Shown here: positions 30,800 to 42,274 of the stretch, piece after piece
Numbering within the stretch: position 1 is the stretch's first letter
How the letters are laid out: each line of letters begins with the position of its first letter
DNA from: Sphaerolaimus hirsutus
Lineage: Eukaryota > Nematoda > Chromadorea > Monhysterida > Sphaerolaimidae
Length of the DNA stretch: 64,000 bases
Assembly (NCBI GenBank): GCA_964036195.1
Contig: OZ038450.1
Span: 25,697,208-25,761,207, forward strand
Reading direction: 5' to 3'
Notes under the pieces: model-generated
What the model was told of the DNA's origin: nothing
The model's input: only the letters and a program-made list of their open reading frames with translations
The model's database searches: none
Made by a program: the position numbers and the translations under genes

Positions 30800-30940
30800 A
30801 AAAACGAAAAGGCTTTCCGTGGTACCTAAAGTATGAAAATGTTTTCTGTGGTACCTAAATTATTCTTAAAAAGTATTTTTGGTGCCTATATTTTTTTTAA
30901 TAGCGAAAAAAGGTGAGCTCTTATGGTGATATACACTACT
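30800..30940 (-). repeat. Right terminal inverted repeat of the provirus
   Basis: Reverse complement of 5113-5253; the outer end is followed directly by TCCAAT (30941-30946), the same hexamer that precedes the left end. Confidence 0.9.
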
Positions 30941-30946
30941 TCCAAT

Positions 30947-31589
30947 CGTGCTCTCTCATGCTCACCGTTAAGTTCCAAATGTTGATAATAAAGTGTCAAA
31001 TTTTCAGCCTCTGCCTTCAATGTGTATGTGAAAAATTGGGTGTCCATAAAATTGTACTTGGACAGAACAAAACTGTTTTGGGGATGGAAATGGACTTGTC
31101 AACTTTTTGCACTTGAGAACATATTTGTTCCCGGGGTGGAAGAGGCTGCCTTATGGGAAATTTTTGGACTTTAGAGATTTAGAAAACGGTGTTCACAGTG
31201 GACTTATCACATTTCTTGCATTTTTTCCCAACAAAAAGACTGCGGAAGGTGGACTAGTCGACTTTTAGCACAAAACTAAGTGGACTTGTCAACTTCTTGC
31301 CCATTTTTTTTGCATTTTTTACCCAAAAATGTCAAATTTGGCACTATGCAATATGGGCATGTGAGGTTAAAAAATTAATGGACAATAATGAAAAATGTGC
31401 GGGAGTAGCCCCAGATAACGTTTCCGGGACTAACTCAAAATTTTCATATTTTGGACTTGTCGACTTTTAGAATTGCAGTTCTGTCTGGGACGGGTGCATT
31501 CATTATGTGCATTTTTAAAAACTTGTATAACGCGTGGGCGTTAAGTCATTGGGAGGGGGGGGCATTATGCACTGCAAACTTCTGCTAAC
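30947..31589. other. Intergenic flank of the provirus
   Basis: No gene seen. The phrase TGGACTTGTCAAC / GGACTTGTCGAC recurs several times (31040-31470), with short matches near 33795 and 34235, suggesting a decayed repeat. Confidence 0.4.
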
Positions 31590-31597
31590 CTCATGAG

Positions 31598-32762
31598 TAG
31601 TGATGGAAAAAGCGCCAGACTTTTGGCGCCAAGCGCCAAAAGCGCCATGGCGCTTTTCTGAACCCCAGCGCCAAGCGCCAATGGCGCCAGGGCAAAATAG
31701 CGCCAAGCGCCAAAAGCGCCATGGCGCTTTTCTGGACCTCAGCGCCAAGCGCCAATGGCGCCAGAGGGCAATGGCGCCAAGCGCCAATAGCGCCAGCGCC
31801 AAAAATTATTGCTGCAATTCGTTAGCAGAAAAATGAATTCATAACTGTGATGTACCACTGATGTCATAGTAGTCGATTTGCCATTGAAGTTCAATCAACA
31901 ACTATAATGTTTCATACATTGTTAAAATCTCCCTAGGACATATTTTTCAGCCAAACATCGTGACTGGGGAGCTTTCAATGGGGAGTTCTTTGTTCCTCAC
32001 ACAGCTAAAAGGTGCAGTTATTCAAGGGACATTTATTTCATTCTCATTTGGCTAACAGTTGGATTATTCTAGGGAGAGAACTTATTTGAGATTTTATAGC
32101 ATTTTTCCTTTGCTATACAGAGCAATTTATTGTTAAAATGTATTTACATGTACTCAAAAAATACATATATCCAGAGCAAATATTTTATTTGCTAATTGCC
32201 CTGTTTGCCCATGTTTGTAATAACCGAGAAATTATTTTTTGGTTAACCTTCTTTAGGGGGGAACTATTCAAGAAAGGAAATTATTTGAGGTGATTAGAAG
32301 ACATTAAATGATAAAATTAAAATACAATACCATTAAAATAAAATTCCTAAAATACCAGTAAATTATTACAGTCCAAATCCAAATATGAGGACCTCTAGAC
32401 TAAAAAGTAAACACCTTTTAACACCTCTGCTTTTATTCTGTGTAGTAGTCCCCAAATTTGTCCCCAAATATTACCTGATCAATGTTAATTAATGGTAATG
32501 TCCCATAACACCCTCATATTTACCAATATTTATTCAGATGCTCTAAAAAGTTATCAACTGGATTGTCAATCATACTCACTCGTCAACTCACTCATAACAA
32601 TTTTTAAAATCACGGCTGGCGCTTTTTTGGTGCCATTTAAAATGCCGGCGCCAGGCGCCACTAGCGCCACCGGAAAATGGCGCCAAGCGCCAAAAGCGCC
32701 ATGGCGCTTTTTGCTTTGGCGCTAGCGCCAGGCGCCAGCGCCATGGCGCTTTTCCATCACTA
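31598..32762. mobile_element. hAT non-autonomous element (TAGTGATGGAAAAAGCGCC ends)
   Basis: Inverted ends TAGTGATGGAAAAAGCGCC / GGCGCTTTTCCATCACTA are flanked by the exact 8-bp duplication CTCATGAG (31590-31597, 32763-32770). Both subterminal regions are built of GCGCCAAGCGCC and AGCGCCATGGCGCTTTT repeats in opposite orientation, giving long hairpins. No transposase. Confidence 0.88.
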
Positions 32763-32886
32763 CTCATGAGTTTCTTGGTGAAGTGTCTTTCAAGCACACA
32801 GCACCCATCACCAGAAGAACAACATCATTTCATTCCAAAGACACGAAAAAACAAAAGTCTCAAACATGGACCACAAAAGTTCACTG

Positions 32887-33086
32887 NNNNNNNNNNNNNN
32901 NNNNNNNNNNNNNNNNNNNNNNNNNNNNNNNNNNNNNNNNNNNNNNNNNNNNNNNNNNNNNNNNNNNNNNNNNNNNNNNNNNNNNNNNNNNNNNNNNNNN
33001 NNNNNNNNNNNNNNNNNNNNNNNNNNNNNNNNNNNNNNNNNNNNNNNNNNNNNNNNNNNNNNNNNNNNNNNNNNNNNNNNNNNNNN
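32887..33086. other. Assembly gap (200 N)
   Basis: A run of exactly 200 N. It follows the hAT element and precedes repeats of the CGAAATAC family; the round number suggests a fixed-size placeholder. Copy A of the channel gene may continue across it. Confidence 0.95.
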
Positions 33087-33485
33087 GTCAAACGAGGGGG
33101 GGGGGGTATTTCGAGGGGGGGGGGTATTTCGAGGAAATATGGTATAAAAACTCAAAATTGAAAATATAAAAACTTCCTACTGAAAAAATTGATCACAGTC
33201 GAAAGTTATCATTTTTGGGCTGTTTTTTTTGGAAATTCATAACTTTTGCCTAACATTATATAGCAATATTATATTTTGGATTTTAGAATGTTACTGAGTA
33301 GAACACTGTATGTTTGGTTAAATGTATTGAACCATATACCTCTTTTGCATAATTTTTCACAGGCCCTGGAACAATTGGCACCTGACGCCAGTAGCTGCCC
33401 CCCCCCCCCCTTGAATCCCCCCAAGTCACTTGAGTATACTGCATCAACCCCACTGCTGAAACAGAAGTCAGTAATATTTACATAC

Positions 33486-36400
33486 AAACTGACTGTTGAT
33501 CACAGGGCTCCTTCTCGTAGGTGCAGTGGAGCTGTCCGTCTCCCCACAGAAAGTCCTCCTTGGACCAGCTGGCTGCCCTCTTCTCCTCATCTGTCAGCTC
33601 TGAACTCACTTTGTATGTCACTCCCTCTGCAAATTTACTGTCAATGGAGAGGCCATTGTTGAGGTCTTTCTGTGTATATGGTTGGATGTGTGATCGTGAG
33701 TGAAAACTTCTGGTGAACACGCACATGCACACACACACACGCACACACGCACCAACGCGTGCACACACGCACCCACGCACCCATGCACACCTTTAGCCCA
33801 AAACTAAGTGGACAATTTTTTAGCCCAATTACCGTATATCCTTGAATAACACCCCCCCTTGAATAATACCCCCCCCCCCTTGAATAACACCCCCCTGTTG
33901 GCCAGGTGAGGAAAAAATAACGCCCCCCTTGAATAACTCCCCCCTCTTGAATAAGTCCCCCCTCTGGGTAAAACGACAATGTGTATTTGAATGATTCAGA
34001 CGCCGATGAACACGAATTTTAGGATGGATACGTTGTTTTTGTTCTTGTTGAACTGGTCATTTTCTGCATTAGATGTGTTGACGGAATGCATACAAACAAT
34101 GAATAAAGTGACAGTTTTCCTGAAAGTTCTGAGGAAAAAATAACTCCCCCCCCCCTGAATAACTCCCCCCTCCAAAAGCTCTGACGAAATAATAACGCCC
34201 CTGGGGTCTTATTCAAGGATATACGGTAGCTAAGACTTTTAGCCCAATTTTTTTCACATTTGACACTATCATCTAGGGGCATGTAAGGTCAAAAAATTGA
34301 TGACAAATGTGCAGGAGTAGCACCAGATGACATTTGTAAAGTGACCAACATCGATGTTTATGTCTAGACTTGTAAGGATTTCATTGATATCAGCATCCGG
34401 TTCAGTCATTTGTGTTGTCGTTGCTGATGTTGTTAATGCGCTGGTTGATGTTGTTGTCATTGTCATCTCTGTTTAGAAAAATTACCATTTGAAATTGTTG
34501 TTTCCATAATTTTCCAACGTATGTTGAAAGAATGCAACCATGCAGGAATTTCATGATACTTGTAGCCAAATTTTACTCGGTGCCAATTCCTCAAGTGGAG
34601 AAGCAAACTTTTCACTTCTCATTCCACTTCTCAATTCACTCCTCAATTCAATTCTCACTTCATTTCTCATTTTACCTGGTTTTCACTTCTCACTTTACTT
34701 TTCATTCCACTTCTCGTTTCACTTCTCACTTCTGAGATGGATTTCACTTCTCCATTTGCAGAACTGGCCCCAGGTTTGTTTTTAAATGCTAATTGTTTAT
34801 ACAAAAGTAGGTAAATAACCCTAAAAATTAAGTGATTACAGCTCACCAAGGATATTAGTTTGTGTAAATTGACAGATGTAACTATTGCTACCTGATGCAC
34901 AATTAAATGTGATAAGTTTATTGGTATTTGTGCAAATACAGTGAGCATCTCCAGTTGGAGCTACTGGGTGATCAGTTGCCCATGGAAATCCATCTGTAGA
35001 GGTAAAAGCAGATTCTTTTTGAAGGTTTTTTGACAATGTATTCATCAAGTATACTCGGCGGACCACAAAGTATGCGCAGAAACCTACCATAATTTTTTGA
35101 ATAAAATATCGTGATAAATTTCGTAATAAATTGTTCCATAGGAAAAACGAAATATTATGATGGAAAAATCGTATAATTTTCGGTTCATTATTCAGATGGG
35201 TTATGGTAGGTTTCCATACTAAGTGTGATGTCCACCGTGTATAGTCACATTCAGGCTTGGTTTTATAAAAATTCATTTTAGTAAAATTGTATAAAAATTC
35301 TATAAAAATTTTATTTTATTTTAATTTTATTCTTCTTTCATTTTTTTTAATTTTCTTTTATTACCAAAAGTCGTTAAGCTGCGTTTACACTGGCACGTGT
35401 GACGACAAAAATTTTTTGGGCTTTTAACTTTCGTTATGTGGCGAAAAGTGAATATTTGTTGTGTCAGATACCTAGATCTCGATCACTCTTTTTGCCTAGG
35501 ACAAACATAAATTTTTATATATGACGTGATCATACACAATAAAACAAACAAGAAAATTTGTCGTCACAAGTTGTCGGTTCGAGTTGTTCCCGGGAGCCTC
35601 GTTAACGAGGCTCCCGGGAACAACTCGAACCGACAACCTGTGACGACAAAATTTTTGTTTCGTTTTATTGTGTATGATAACGTCATATATAAAAATTTAT
35701 GTTTGTCCTAGGCAGAAAGGGTGATCGAGATCTAGGTGTCTGACACAACAATTATTTAATTTTCGTGACATAAAGAAAGTTGAAAGCCCAAAAAGTTTTT
35801 GTCGTCACACGTGTCAGTGTAAACGCCGCTTTAATAAAATAAAATGACCCATTTTACAAAACATTTACATAAATTTTACAAAATTTTTACAAAAAATCAG
35901 AATCATGCATGCAAGGCCAGAAAAATTTCATCATTAGACATTATACATGAAAAACTTGTGACAAATTTTTCCATTACTTTACAAAAGTTGCATGCAGTAG
36001 GTATTGTTAGCTAGCAGCAAGTGTAAACTTACAATTATTGATAACAATGGTTTACATTTTTTAAAGGACCAGTTCCTCAAAATGCTAAGTGAGAAGTGAA
36101 ATGGCAAAGGCGAAGTAAAAGAGCAAAGGCACAGTCAGAAAGGCAGCGGATTGGCCTTTTCGTTTTTACTTCATCTTTGCCATTTCACTTCTCACTTATC
36201 ATTTTGCGGAACTGGCCCCTGGACTGTGCTGGGCACATTTGTAAAATGTCATGCAAAGTGTCAATTGTCATGACAAATGTAAAGTAGTGTCAATTGTCAT
36301 GACAAATGTAAAGTAGTGTCAATTGTCATGGAAAATGTCAAGTGTCATGTCAAATGTCATGGAAAATGTAAATTGTATAACCAAATCTTAGGTTTTTGTA

Positions 36401-37708
36401 TCCAAATCTTATGTTTATGCATTCACATTTGGATACAGAATGTAAGATTTTGATACAAAACAAGATCTGGATACAATACAGAAGATTTGGATAAAAGGGA
36501 AGATTTGGATATAAAACATAAGATTTGGATACAATTTGCTTGACAATTGGCAATTTAATTTATATTTGTCATGACAATTGACACTTTACTAGTTATTTGC
36601 CATGACAATTGACACTTTGCATGGCATTTTACATGACATTTGAGACTTTACAAAGCTTTGGACCGCTCCAGGTTCCACGAATAAACAGGTAGAAACTCAA
36701 GCAACACAAAAAATATTTTACAAAAAATATGAATTTTTATACAATTTTACAAAAATATAAATTTTTATACAATTTTACAATTTTTTTACAAAAATTAGAA
36801 TTTTTATATTTATTCTGAAATTTTCTATTTTATTTTATTTTATTCTGAAATTTTCCATTTTATTTTTATTTTATTTTTATTTTTTTCTGCGATTTTGCCA
36901 ACCCTGGTCACATTGAACCTATGTTCAGCCCTTTGACTAGATCAAGATCTTTTACTCTGCAATCTTGTGCACCAGTGAATTTTGCAGTTGGCTCATACCA
37001 CAGTGAATCTGCTATGGACCTCCTGCCAGCAACCCAATAATGTTTCTGCAAAAGAGAATGGTTGCTTCTTGCCGATTATTGAGGCATTTACATGAAACAA
37101 AATGATAAAAAATTCAAGGAGTATATGCTAATAAAAACGTCCCTGTGCTCCTAGTCCTTTACTGGTCAATTGATGTCATTACGTCTATAGTTTCAAACAA
37201 TCAATGCAAGTAGATGGCCTGATTAAAGTGTAGTTTCCCAAATATCCTAGGGCTTGAAACTTGAAAATTTTGAGAGCTTGATGTTAACTTCTGGTAAGTC
37301 TAGATGAAAAACTGCCCTCTCCCGAGAATGTACAGTATAGTATTTTAATTGAAAAGTTACCCTTGGATCGAGTGCCATAGTTGTGTATATAGCATCCAAT
37401 AATGCCTGGTTGGTGATCAATGCCATTCTGCTACTTGGCGTGTTGCCAACTTCCGCACAAAGTGACACTGCAATGCACTGGTGAAACCTATGTGTGGTGA
37501 ATCAGAAAATTTGCAAAATACTTTTTGAGCATTTTGAGGCTATCATTGTGTAAATTTTTATGTGGACTGAACCTTGTATCGGTCGATTTGACGTAGCAGG
37601 TGCCGGTGGCCGTGTCGAAGTAACTTGCGTCATACTTGGTTACAGCACTGTCCCACAATGTGAGATTGTTGCATTGGCTCTCTGTCACTGGATATGGTTG
37701 ACTGTGGC
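33486..37708 (-). CDS. Copy A: C-type lectin / Thr-rich linker / DEG-ENaC gene, partial
   Basis: Six exons are visible on the minus strand: 37708-37573, 37487-37361, 37045-36956, 34993-34847, 34468-34332 and 33669-33486. The first four together make a C-type-lectin-like domain (YDASYFDTATGTCYV; ALITNQALLDAI; YWVAGRR..SLWYEP; and the closing FPWATDHP..HCICT...NCASGSNSYICQFTQ). The fifth is a Thr/Ser-rich linker ending EPDADINEILTSLDINIDVG. The sixth (LTDEEKRAASWSKEDFLWGD then HCTYEKEPC) matches the extracellular segment of DEG/ENaC channels before the CxxFN motif. Later channel exons are absent here; the gap, a hAT element and the provirus lie where they would be. The 5' end is also outside what I can resolve. 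Confidence 0.65.
33830..34230. repeat. CGAATAAC-type dispersed repeat in copy A intron
   Basis: Starts ACCGTATATCCTTGAATAACACCCC and ends GGTCTTATTCAAGGATATACGGTA; interior of CCCCCCTTGAATAAC units. It is flanked by similar TTTTAGCCCAATT sequences. Confidence 0.65.
34575..34772. mobile_element. MITE of the GGCCAGTTC family, first copy
   Basis: Begins GGTGCCAATTCCTCAAGTGG and ends GCAGAACTGGCCCC, with an interior of CATTTCTCACTTC-type units. The copy at 36064-36226 has the same ends. Confidence 0.5.
35377..35830. mobile_element. Fold-back MITE, almost fully palindromic (copy 1)
   Basis: The two halves are complementary over about 225 bp each, meeting at GCCTCGTTAACGAGGC. Ends are AGCTGCGTTTACACTG / CAGTGTAAACGCCGCT, bordered by TA (or TTAA), fitting a Tc1/mariner- or piggyBac-like target. 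A relative lies at 61596-62065. Confidence 0.78.
36064..36226. mobile_element. MITE of the GGCCAGTTC family, second copy
   Basis: AGTTCCTCAAAATGCTAAGTG...AAATGGC and its complement form ~40-bp inverted ends around a short purine-rich centre. Confidence 0.6.
36240..36640. repeat. Tandem TGTCATGACAATTGACA / TTGGATACAAA repeats
   Basis: Units of GTCAATTGTCATGACAAATGTAAAGTA and ATCCAAATCTTATGTTTTTG in both orientations. The same pair of unit types recurs at 46030-46330. Confidence 0.65.
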
Positions 37709-37742
37709 CTGGAAATTTAAGCACAAGTGCAGAGACTTGCAG

Positions 37743-38394
37743 CAGAGTTGTTAAAAGTACTAAAAAATGTCAAAGTATGCGTAGCGTAAAGTATTTTGTT
37801 TTTACTCACTCCCAAGTACAGAAAGCGTTAAGTAAATTTTCCCAGACCCCAGAAAGCATGAATGCGAGTATTTTTTCTCAGGAAAGCATCAAAGCAAGTA
37901 AAATGACCTTTTCTTTATGGAAAATGTAGAAGGGAGCATTTTGAATGTGTACTCTGGAAAACAAAAAAGTTTTTCCTTCTATTAACAAGTATTCCTTATT
38001 AAAACATGGGTCTTGATTTCGAATGGCCAAAAAACCCTTTCTGTACCTGCAAAAAATTACTATACTGAACTCGAGTACTCTCAAAAAGTAAGCGAACAGA
38101 TACTTTTTTGAAAGAATGCATATGTGTTCGGTATTTGAGTATGCGTACTTTTTGAGTAGAAGTAAATACACATTAATAACTGTGACCTGCAGTACAAGGC
38201 TCAAGATATGTATAATACAATTGTAAAAACAAATACTCGAGTAGCAAATAAATACGTTAAGGTACGTTTCCCCCAAACAAGTATAATACCTATACTCGCA
38301 TTAAAGGTATTTACCTTTATGTCGCGTTCTGTACCTTAATTTACATACTTTAGATTTACATATATTTACCTACTTTGATACTTTTAACAACTCG
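37743..38394. mobile_element. hAT-like element of the CAGAGTTG family (ends only)
   Basis: CAGAGTTGTTAAAAGTAC at the left and GATACTTTTAACAACTC at the right are complementary, and the interior has the GTATGCGTA / AAAGTATA phrases of this family. I found no matching 8-bp flanks, so the limits are less sure. Confidence 0.5.
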
Positions 38395-38807
38395 TATGTA
38401 TAAACATAGAAAAACATAAAACGGAAACGGAAAAGTAATTTTATCGCAATAACAGAAAATTAAACTGTAAAATAAATACCATTGCACTGAATGTGGTAGA
38501 TTATATTTATATGCACTTTATTATATTTATCGTACAATAGATCAATAGTATTCTATCAAACATTACATCGTTGAAGGAGAATATTGGTAACTTTAATATA
38601 ACCTGAATATATTAGGCTGACCAATAAAATTAGTTTTGCCATTTTGAACGGGTGTTGCACCACTATGAGACTACCATAAGAACTACCACCGAAGTCACCA
38701 TGGCGCCATTCCATATCTTCATAGTGTGTTTTCTTCGCAAACATTGAGTAGACAACTTTTTTCCCTAACTCTTGTCCTTTCAGCAGGCCATTGTATTTAG
38801 AATACCG

Positions 38808-39185
38808 TATATACTCGAATTAACCCCCCCCCCCCTTGAGTTCACCCCCTTGAATTACCCCCAACCGAATTGAGCGTAAAGAGAATATAAATGGCAAAAC
38901 AGCAGTTGTTGATCCATGTCAAGCATAACAAATGTAAGAAACAAAGTTGTATGAGGACAGGTACATATTATAGAATATAAATATATACCGTATTACCACG
39001 AAATACCCCAGAAGGTTTATTATTGCGCCAGCAAAATTTGAGGGGGGGGGGATAATTCGAGCAGGTTTATTATTCCGCCAGAAATTTGAGGGGGGGGGGA
39101 TAATTCGAGCGGGTCGATTATTCCGCCAGAAATTTGAGGGAGGGGGGATAATTTGAGGAGGTCTATTATTCCGCCAGAAATTTTT
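38808..39185. repeat. Dispersed CGAATTAACC / GATAATTCGAG repeat cluster
   Basis: Contains ACCGTATATACTCGAATTAACC and three near-identical units of CGCCAGAAATTTGAGGGGGG with GATAATTCGAG. Confidence 0.6.
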
Positions 39186-39327
39186 GGAAAGTGCCCATCC
39201 TCAGACGTATAAAAATTAAACAATTACATAGTTGTACATGTGTTTATAGTCATGACTGTATATACACAAAAGCCCTTCCCTAACGTCACTCAATCATCGG
39301 TTTTAACGTGTGTTCTGCATTGTACAG

Positions 39328-40190
39328 CAGAGTTGTTAGAATTACTGAACTTTTTTCAAAAGTATATGTAAACGTAAGTATTTTTTTTTACTCACCACAA
39401 AGTATCAAAAACGTAAAATACTTTTTTTTACTTGTATGTACGCGTAAATTTAGGTACTTTTCTTGCGAGTGTAGAAACGACCACTTTTCGTCATTCCTGA
39501 CGCTACACCTTTCGTGAGGCGTCAATATTATTTCAAGTGGGTGTAAAGTGGGCACTTTTTCATGCGTGTACCGCACAACATATGTTTTTGTTTAAGAAAA
39601 TGATAGAAAACATAGTTTTCAGGGTCTCTTTATTGTAGGAGATAAAAATAGCAAGAATAGCGGCAACAAAAATATAACCTAACTCATCCAAATCTGGTAA
39701 ATCACTAGATACACTTCTTATAATTGCAGCGAATGAAAAGCTCCTTCTCTAATGTTTCGGGAGCGAGGTGCAACCTTTTCCCAACACAAACCAGTGCCCA
39801 GCTTCATCCAGCCCAGTTCATCCCCAGCTGGGATTTCAGCGGTGCCGGATGAATCATCCATTCCATCGTCGCTCTCGCGACTCGTTTCCACTTCGATTGT
39901 CTCTGCAGCCATTTCGATTTGGTTGCGTTTTTTTATTTTTAAAGCGCGCTACACCCGCGTATCTTTTATATTCAACGGAACCACGTCTGTAAATACATAG
40001 CACTGTAGTCACTTTATAAATATCCCCCACATTGAATTTTCTGAAATACATTTTATGTACGCGTATGCTTTGAAAATGTACGCGTACGACTGCGTACGGT
40101 ATTTTTTTAAAAAGTATATGTAAACGTATTTACCGCGTACGCGCGTACGCGTATTTTTCGAGTAAACGTACGTACCTTTTAACAACTCTG
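39328..40190. mobile_element. hAT non-autonomous element (CAGAGTTG ends)
   Basis: Inverted ends CAGAGTTGTT / AACAACTCTG with the exact 8-bp duplication TTGTACAG (39320-39327, 40191-40198). Subterminal TACGCGTAC and AAACGTAAG repeats. A short minus frame at 39718-39912 (MAAETIEVETSRESDDG) has no recognisable transposase motif. Confidence 0.88.
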
Positions 40191-40249
40191 TTGTACAGAT
40201 CACAAACTGTGGTATTTGTCATGTACATACCTACTCTTTACATTCAATT

Positions 40250-41290
40250 TTATTTCGAGGGGGGGTTATTATTTCCTCAGCCAAATTTTAATGGTGGTAT
40301 TTTGAGGGGCATGGGTTAATTCGAGGTTATACGGTACTCATAAATTATGCCTATTCCTACACACCTAAATATATACATCTCAATATCTCTATGGGACTCT
40401 AAAAAACCTGATGCACAACAAAGTCACGTCTGAGTAGGTGAAATTTCATACATTGTCTGGCGAGATAATAAAAATATACTTGACTAAGCCCCCCCCCCCA
40501 CGAATCACCCCCAAACCCATCCTTAAAATTTTCCAGCAAAATGATAAACCCCCAGGGGTATTTCAAGGAAATATGGTGGTAAAGATCTATTCATAATATT
40601 CTGAATGGAAAAATAGGCTTCATACAATTCGGCGGTAACAAAAAAATAGCCACTTGGGAACAGATCTTGAATAATTGATACAGTGCTGGAGGTTATGTGC
40701 AATTCCCGCGCCATTGGACTTAGTCATAATTATGAGGCACAAAAATGGCTAGCCAATGAGCGTTGAGCACGCATTGACTCCTCATGGAAGGTATTAGTGG
40801 GGGATTATCTATGTATTGTTTGCTTAGTGTTGCACAGTGCGCGCATGTTTCTCGTTTCAACTTTATATATTTATTGACGCAGGCGCCAAACATAAATGCT
40901 TGCATGCAGATGGGTATTTAGGTAAAAAAATTTTTTATAGACATACGAAAGAAGACAATTCCATCAATGGAAACCATTTTGCACTTCTATCGACATATTA
41001 TTGTCAGTCACAAAATGCGTTGCAAATATCGCTGCAATGTTGCAAGTTGAATGTTATCAAGTGGTACCGGTGCGGGTGCCAAAAACACTTGCAATCAAAT
41101 TTCGAAAATCTTTAGATGTTACAAAATGTGCATGAATAGCTTCACCGTTTTTGTTAGCATATCAATGTGAAATATGAAGCATTTTGTTACATTTTTCGAA
41201 ATGATATTTCTAGCAACCAGCCAGTGAATCACAAACATTAACATCGTGTCTACGTTCAGAATTTTATATTAAAATATTTAGCCGTCCATC
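40250..41290. other. Repeat-rich intergenic segment
   Basis: Holds further CGAAATAC-family pieces (40250-40335, 40480-40580) and a copy of the repeat at 4185-4300. A 92-codon frame at 40837-41115 with several Cys is AT-biased and unsupported by splice or domain evidence; I do not call it a gene. Confidence 0.4.
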
Positions 41291-41295
41291 CGGAT

Positions 41296-42266
41296 TAGTG
41301 ATGGAAAAAGCGCCAGGCTTTTAGCGCCAAGCGCCAAAAGCGCCATGGCGCTTTTCCGGTCCACGGCGCCAAGCGCCAATGGCGCCAGAGCGTTTTAGCG
41401 CCAAGCGCCAAAAGCGCCATATGGCGCTTTTCTGGACCACGGCGCCAAGCGCCAATGGCGCCAGGAGGCTATAGCGCCAAGCGCCAATGGCGCCAGCGCC
41501 AAAGTAAAAACGCTTTTTATTATGCAGCACGATGTCCCAAACAGCCCCATCCCGGAAATTTTTTTCCAGCTATCTACCCAACCTCCGCGAGAGTCAAAAT
41601 CAAGGGGGTTGGATTGGGTAGATACACTCATTTTCGGTGGGAGTGCATCTCAAGGGGGGAGTATTTTTCTCCAGCTCACTCAGACCTGGGTGAATTTCAA
41701 GGGGTAAATACGAGGTGGTAAATTTCGAGGGGGTAAATTGAAAAAGACCCACCTTGATTAACACCAACTCGAATAACACCCACTTGAGTAACTTTCCCTC
41801 CAAAACTTACTGACAAAATGATTACCCACTGGGGTCTTATTCAAGGATATACGGTAGCTGGAATTGTGAGTAAATGAGGAGCAATTTTGGACATCCTACC
41901 TATGCAACATTTCGATGTTTTTAGGGTACTCACAGTGATCAAATGCAAATTTGACATGGCTTGGGAACAAAAATTTTGTCAGGTGCAAGAAATCGTTAAG
42001 TCCACTTGTTTAGTAGACTTCTTCCTGGATTTTTTATGATTATGGTTGGCGCTTTTTTGGCGCCATTTAAAATGCTGGCGCCAGGCGCCAATAGCCCTAC
42101 CAGAAAATGGCGCCAGGCGCCAAAAGCGCCATGGCGCTTTCTCAGATCCCGGCGCCAAGCGCCAATGGCGCCAGAGCATTTTAGCGCCAAGCGCCAAAAG
42201 CGCCATGGCGCTTTTTGCTTTGGCGCTAGCGCCAGGCGCCAGCGCCATGGCGCTTTTCCATCACTA
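41296..42266. mobile_element. hAT non-autonomous element (TAGTGATGGAAAAAGCGCC ends), second copy
   Basis: Same ends as 31598-32762, flanked by the exact 8-bp duplication ATCCGGAT (41288-41295, 42267-42274). Subterminal GCGCCAAGCGCC arrays in opposite orientation. The interior includes a piece of the dispersed CGAATAAC repeat. Confidence 0.9.
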
Positions 42267-42274
42267 ATCCGGAT

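Larger units (their letters stand above)
27978..30846 (+). repeat. Source copy of the inverted duplication
   Basis: Reverse complement of 10298-13166; contiguous with the true right terminal repeat, so this is taken as the original location. Confidence 0.9.
5113..30940. mobile_element. Defective Polinton/Maverick-like provirus
   Basis: The element is delimited by 141-bp terminal inverted repeats that start AGTAGTGTATATCACC and by an exact 6-bp duplication, TCCAAT, at 5107-5112 and 30941-30946. A 5'-AG terminus plus 6-bp target duplication is the known signature of Polinton/Maverick insertions. Inside are a dUTPase, a polymerase-like N-terminal region, a capsid-like protein and several spliced genes. 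The copy is not intact: it contains a 2.87-kb inverted duplicate of its own right end, the polymerase stops early, the capsid gene is half length, and no integrase, ATPase or protease is visible. The 17.3-20 kb part is packed with short transposons and simple repeats, some of which entered later. Identification is firm for the ends, moderate for the gene content. Confidence 0.85.

Noticed and set aside
31600-31836. Frames rich in Ala/Trp/Arg/Gln in the GCGCC arrays (also 41321-41530, 42006-42323, 50971-51216, 54817-55044)
   Set aside because: These are readings of subterminal transposon repeats on both strands.
32766-33169. Frames running through the N stretch
   Set aside because: They are translations of an assembly gap.
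33708-33785. (CA)n-rich frame reading CVCARVGACVRVCVCMCVF
   Set aside because: A microsatellite translation adjoining a copy A exon.
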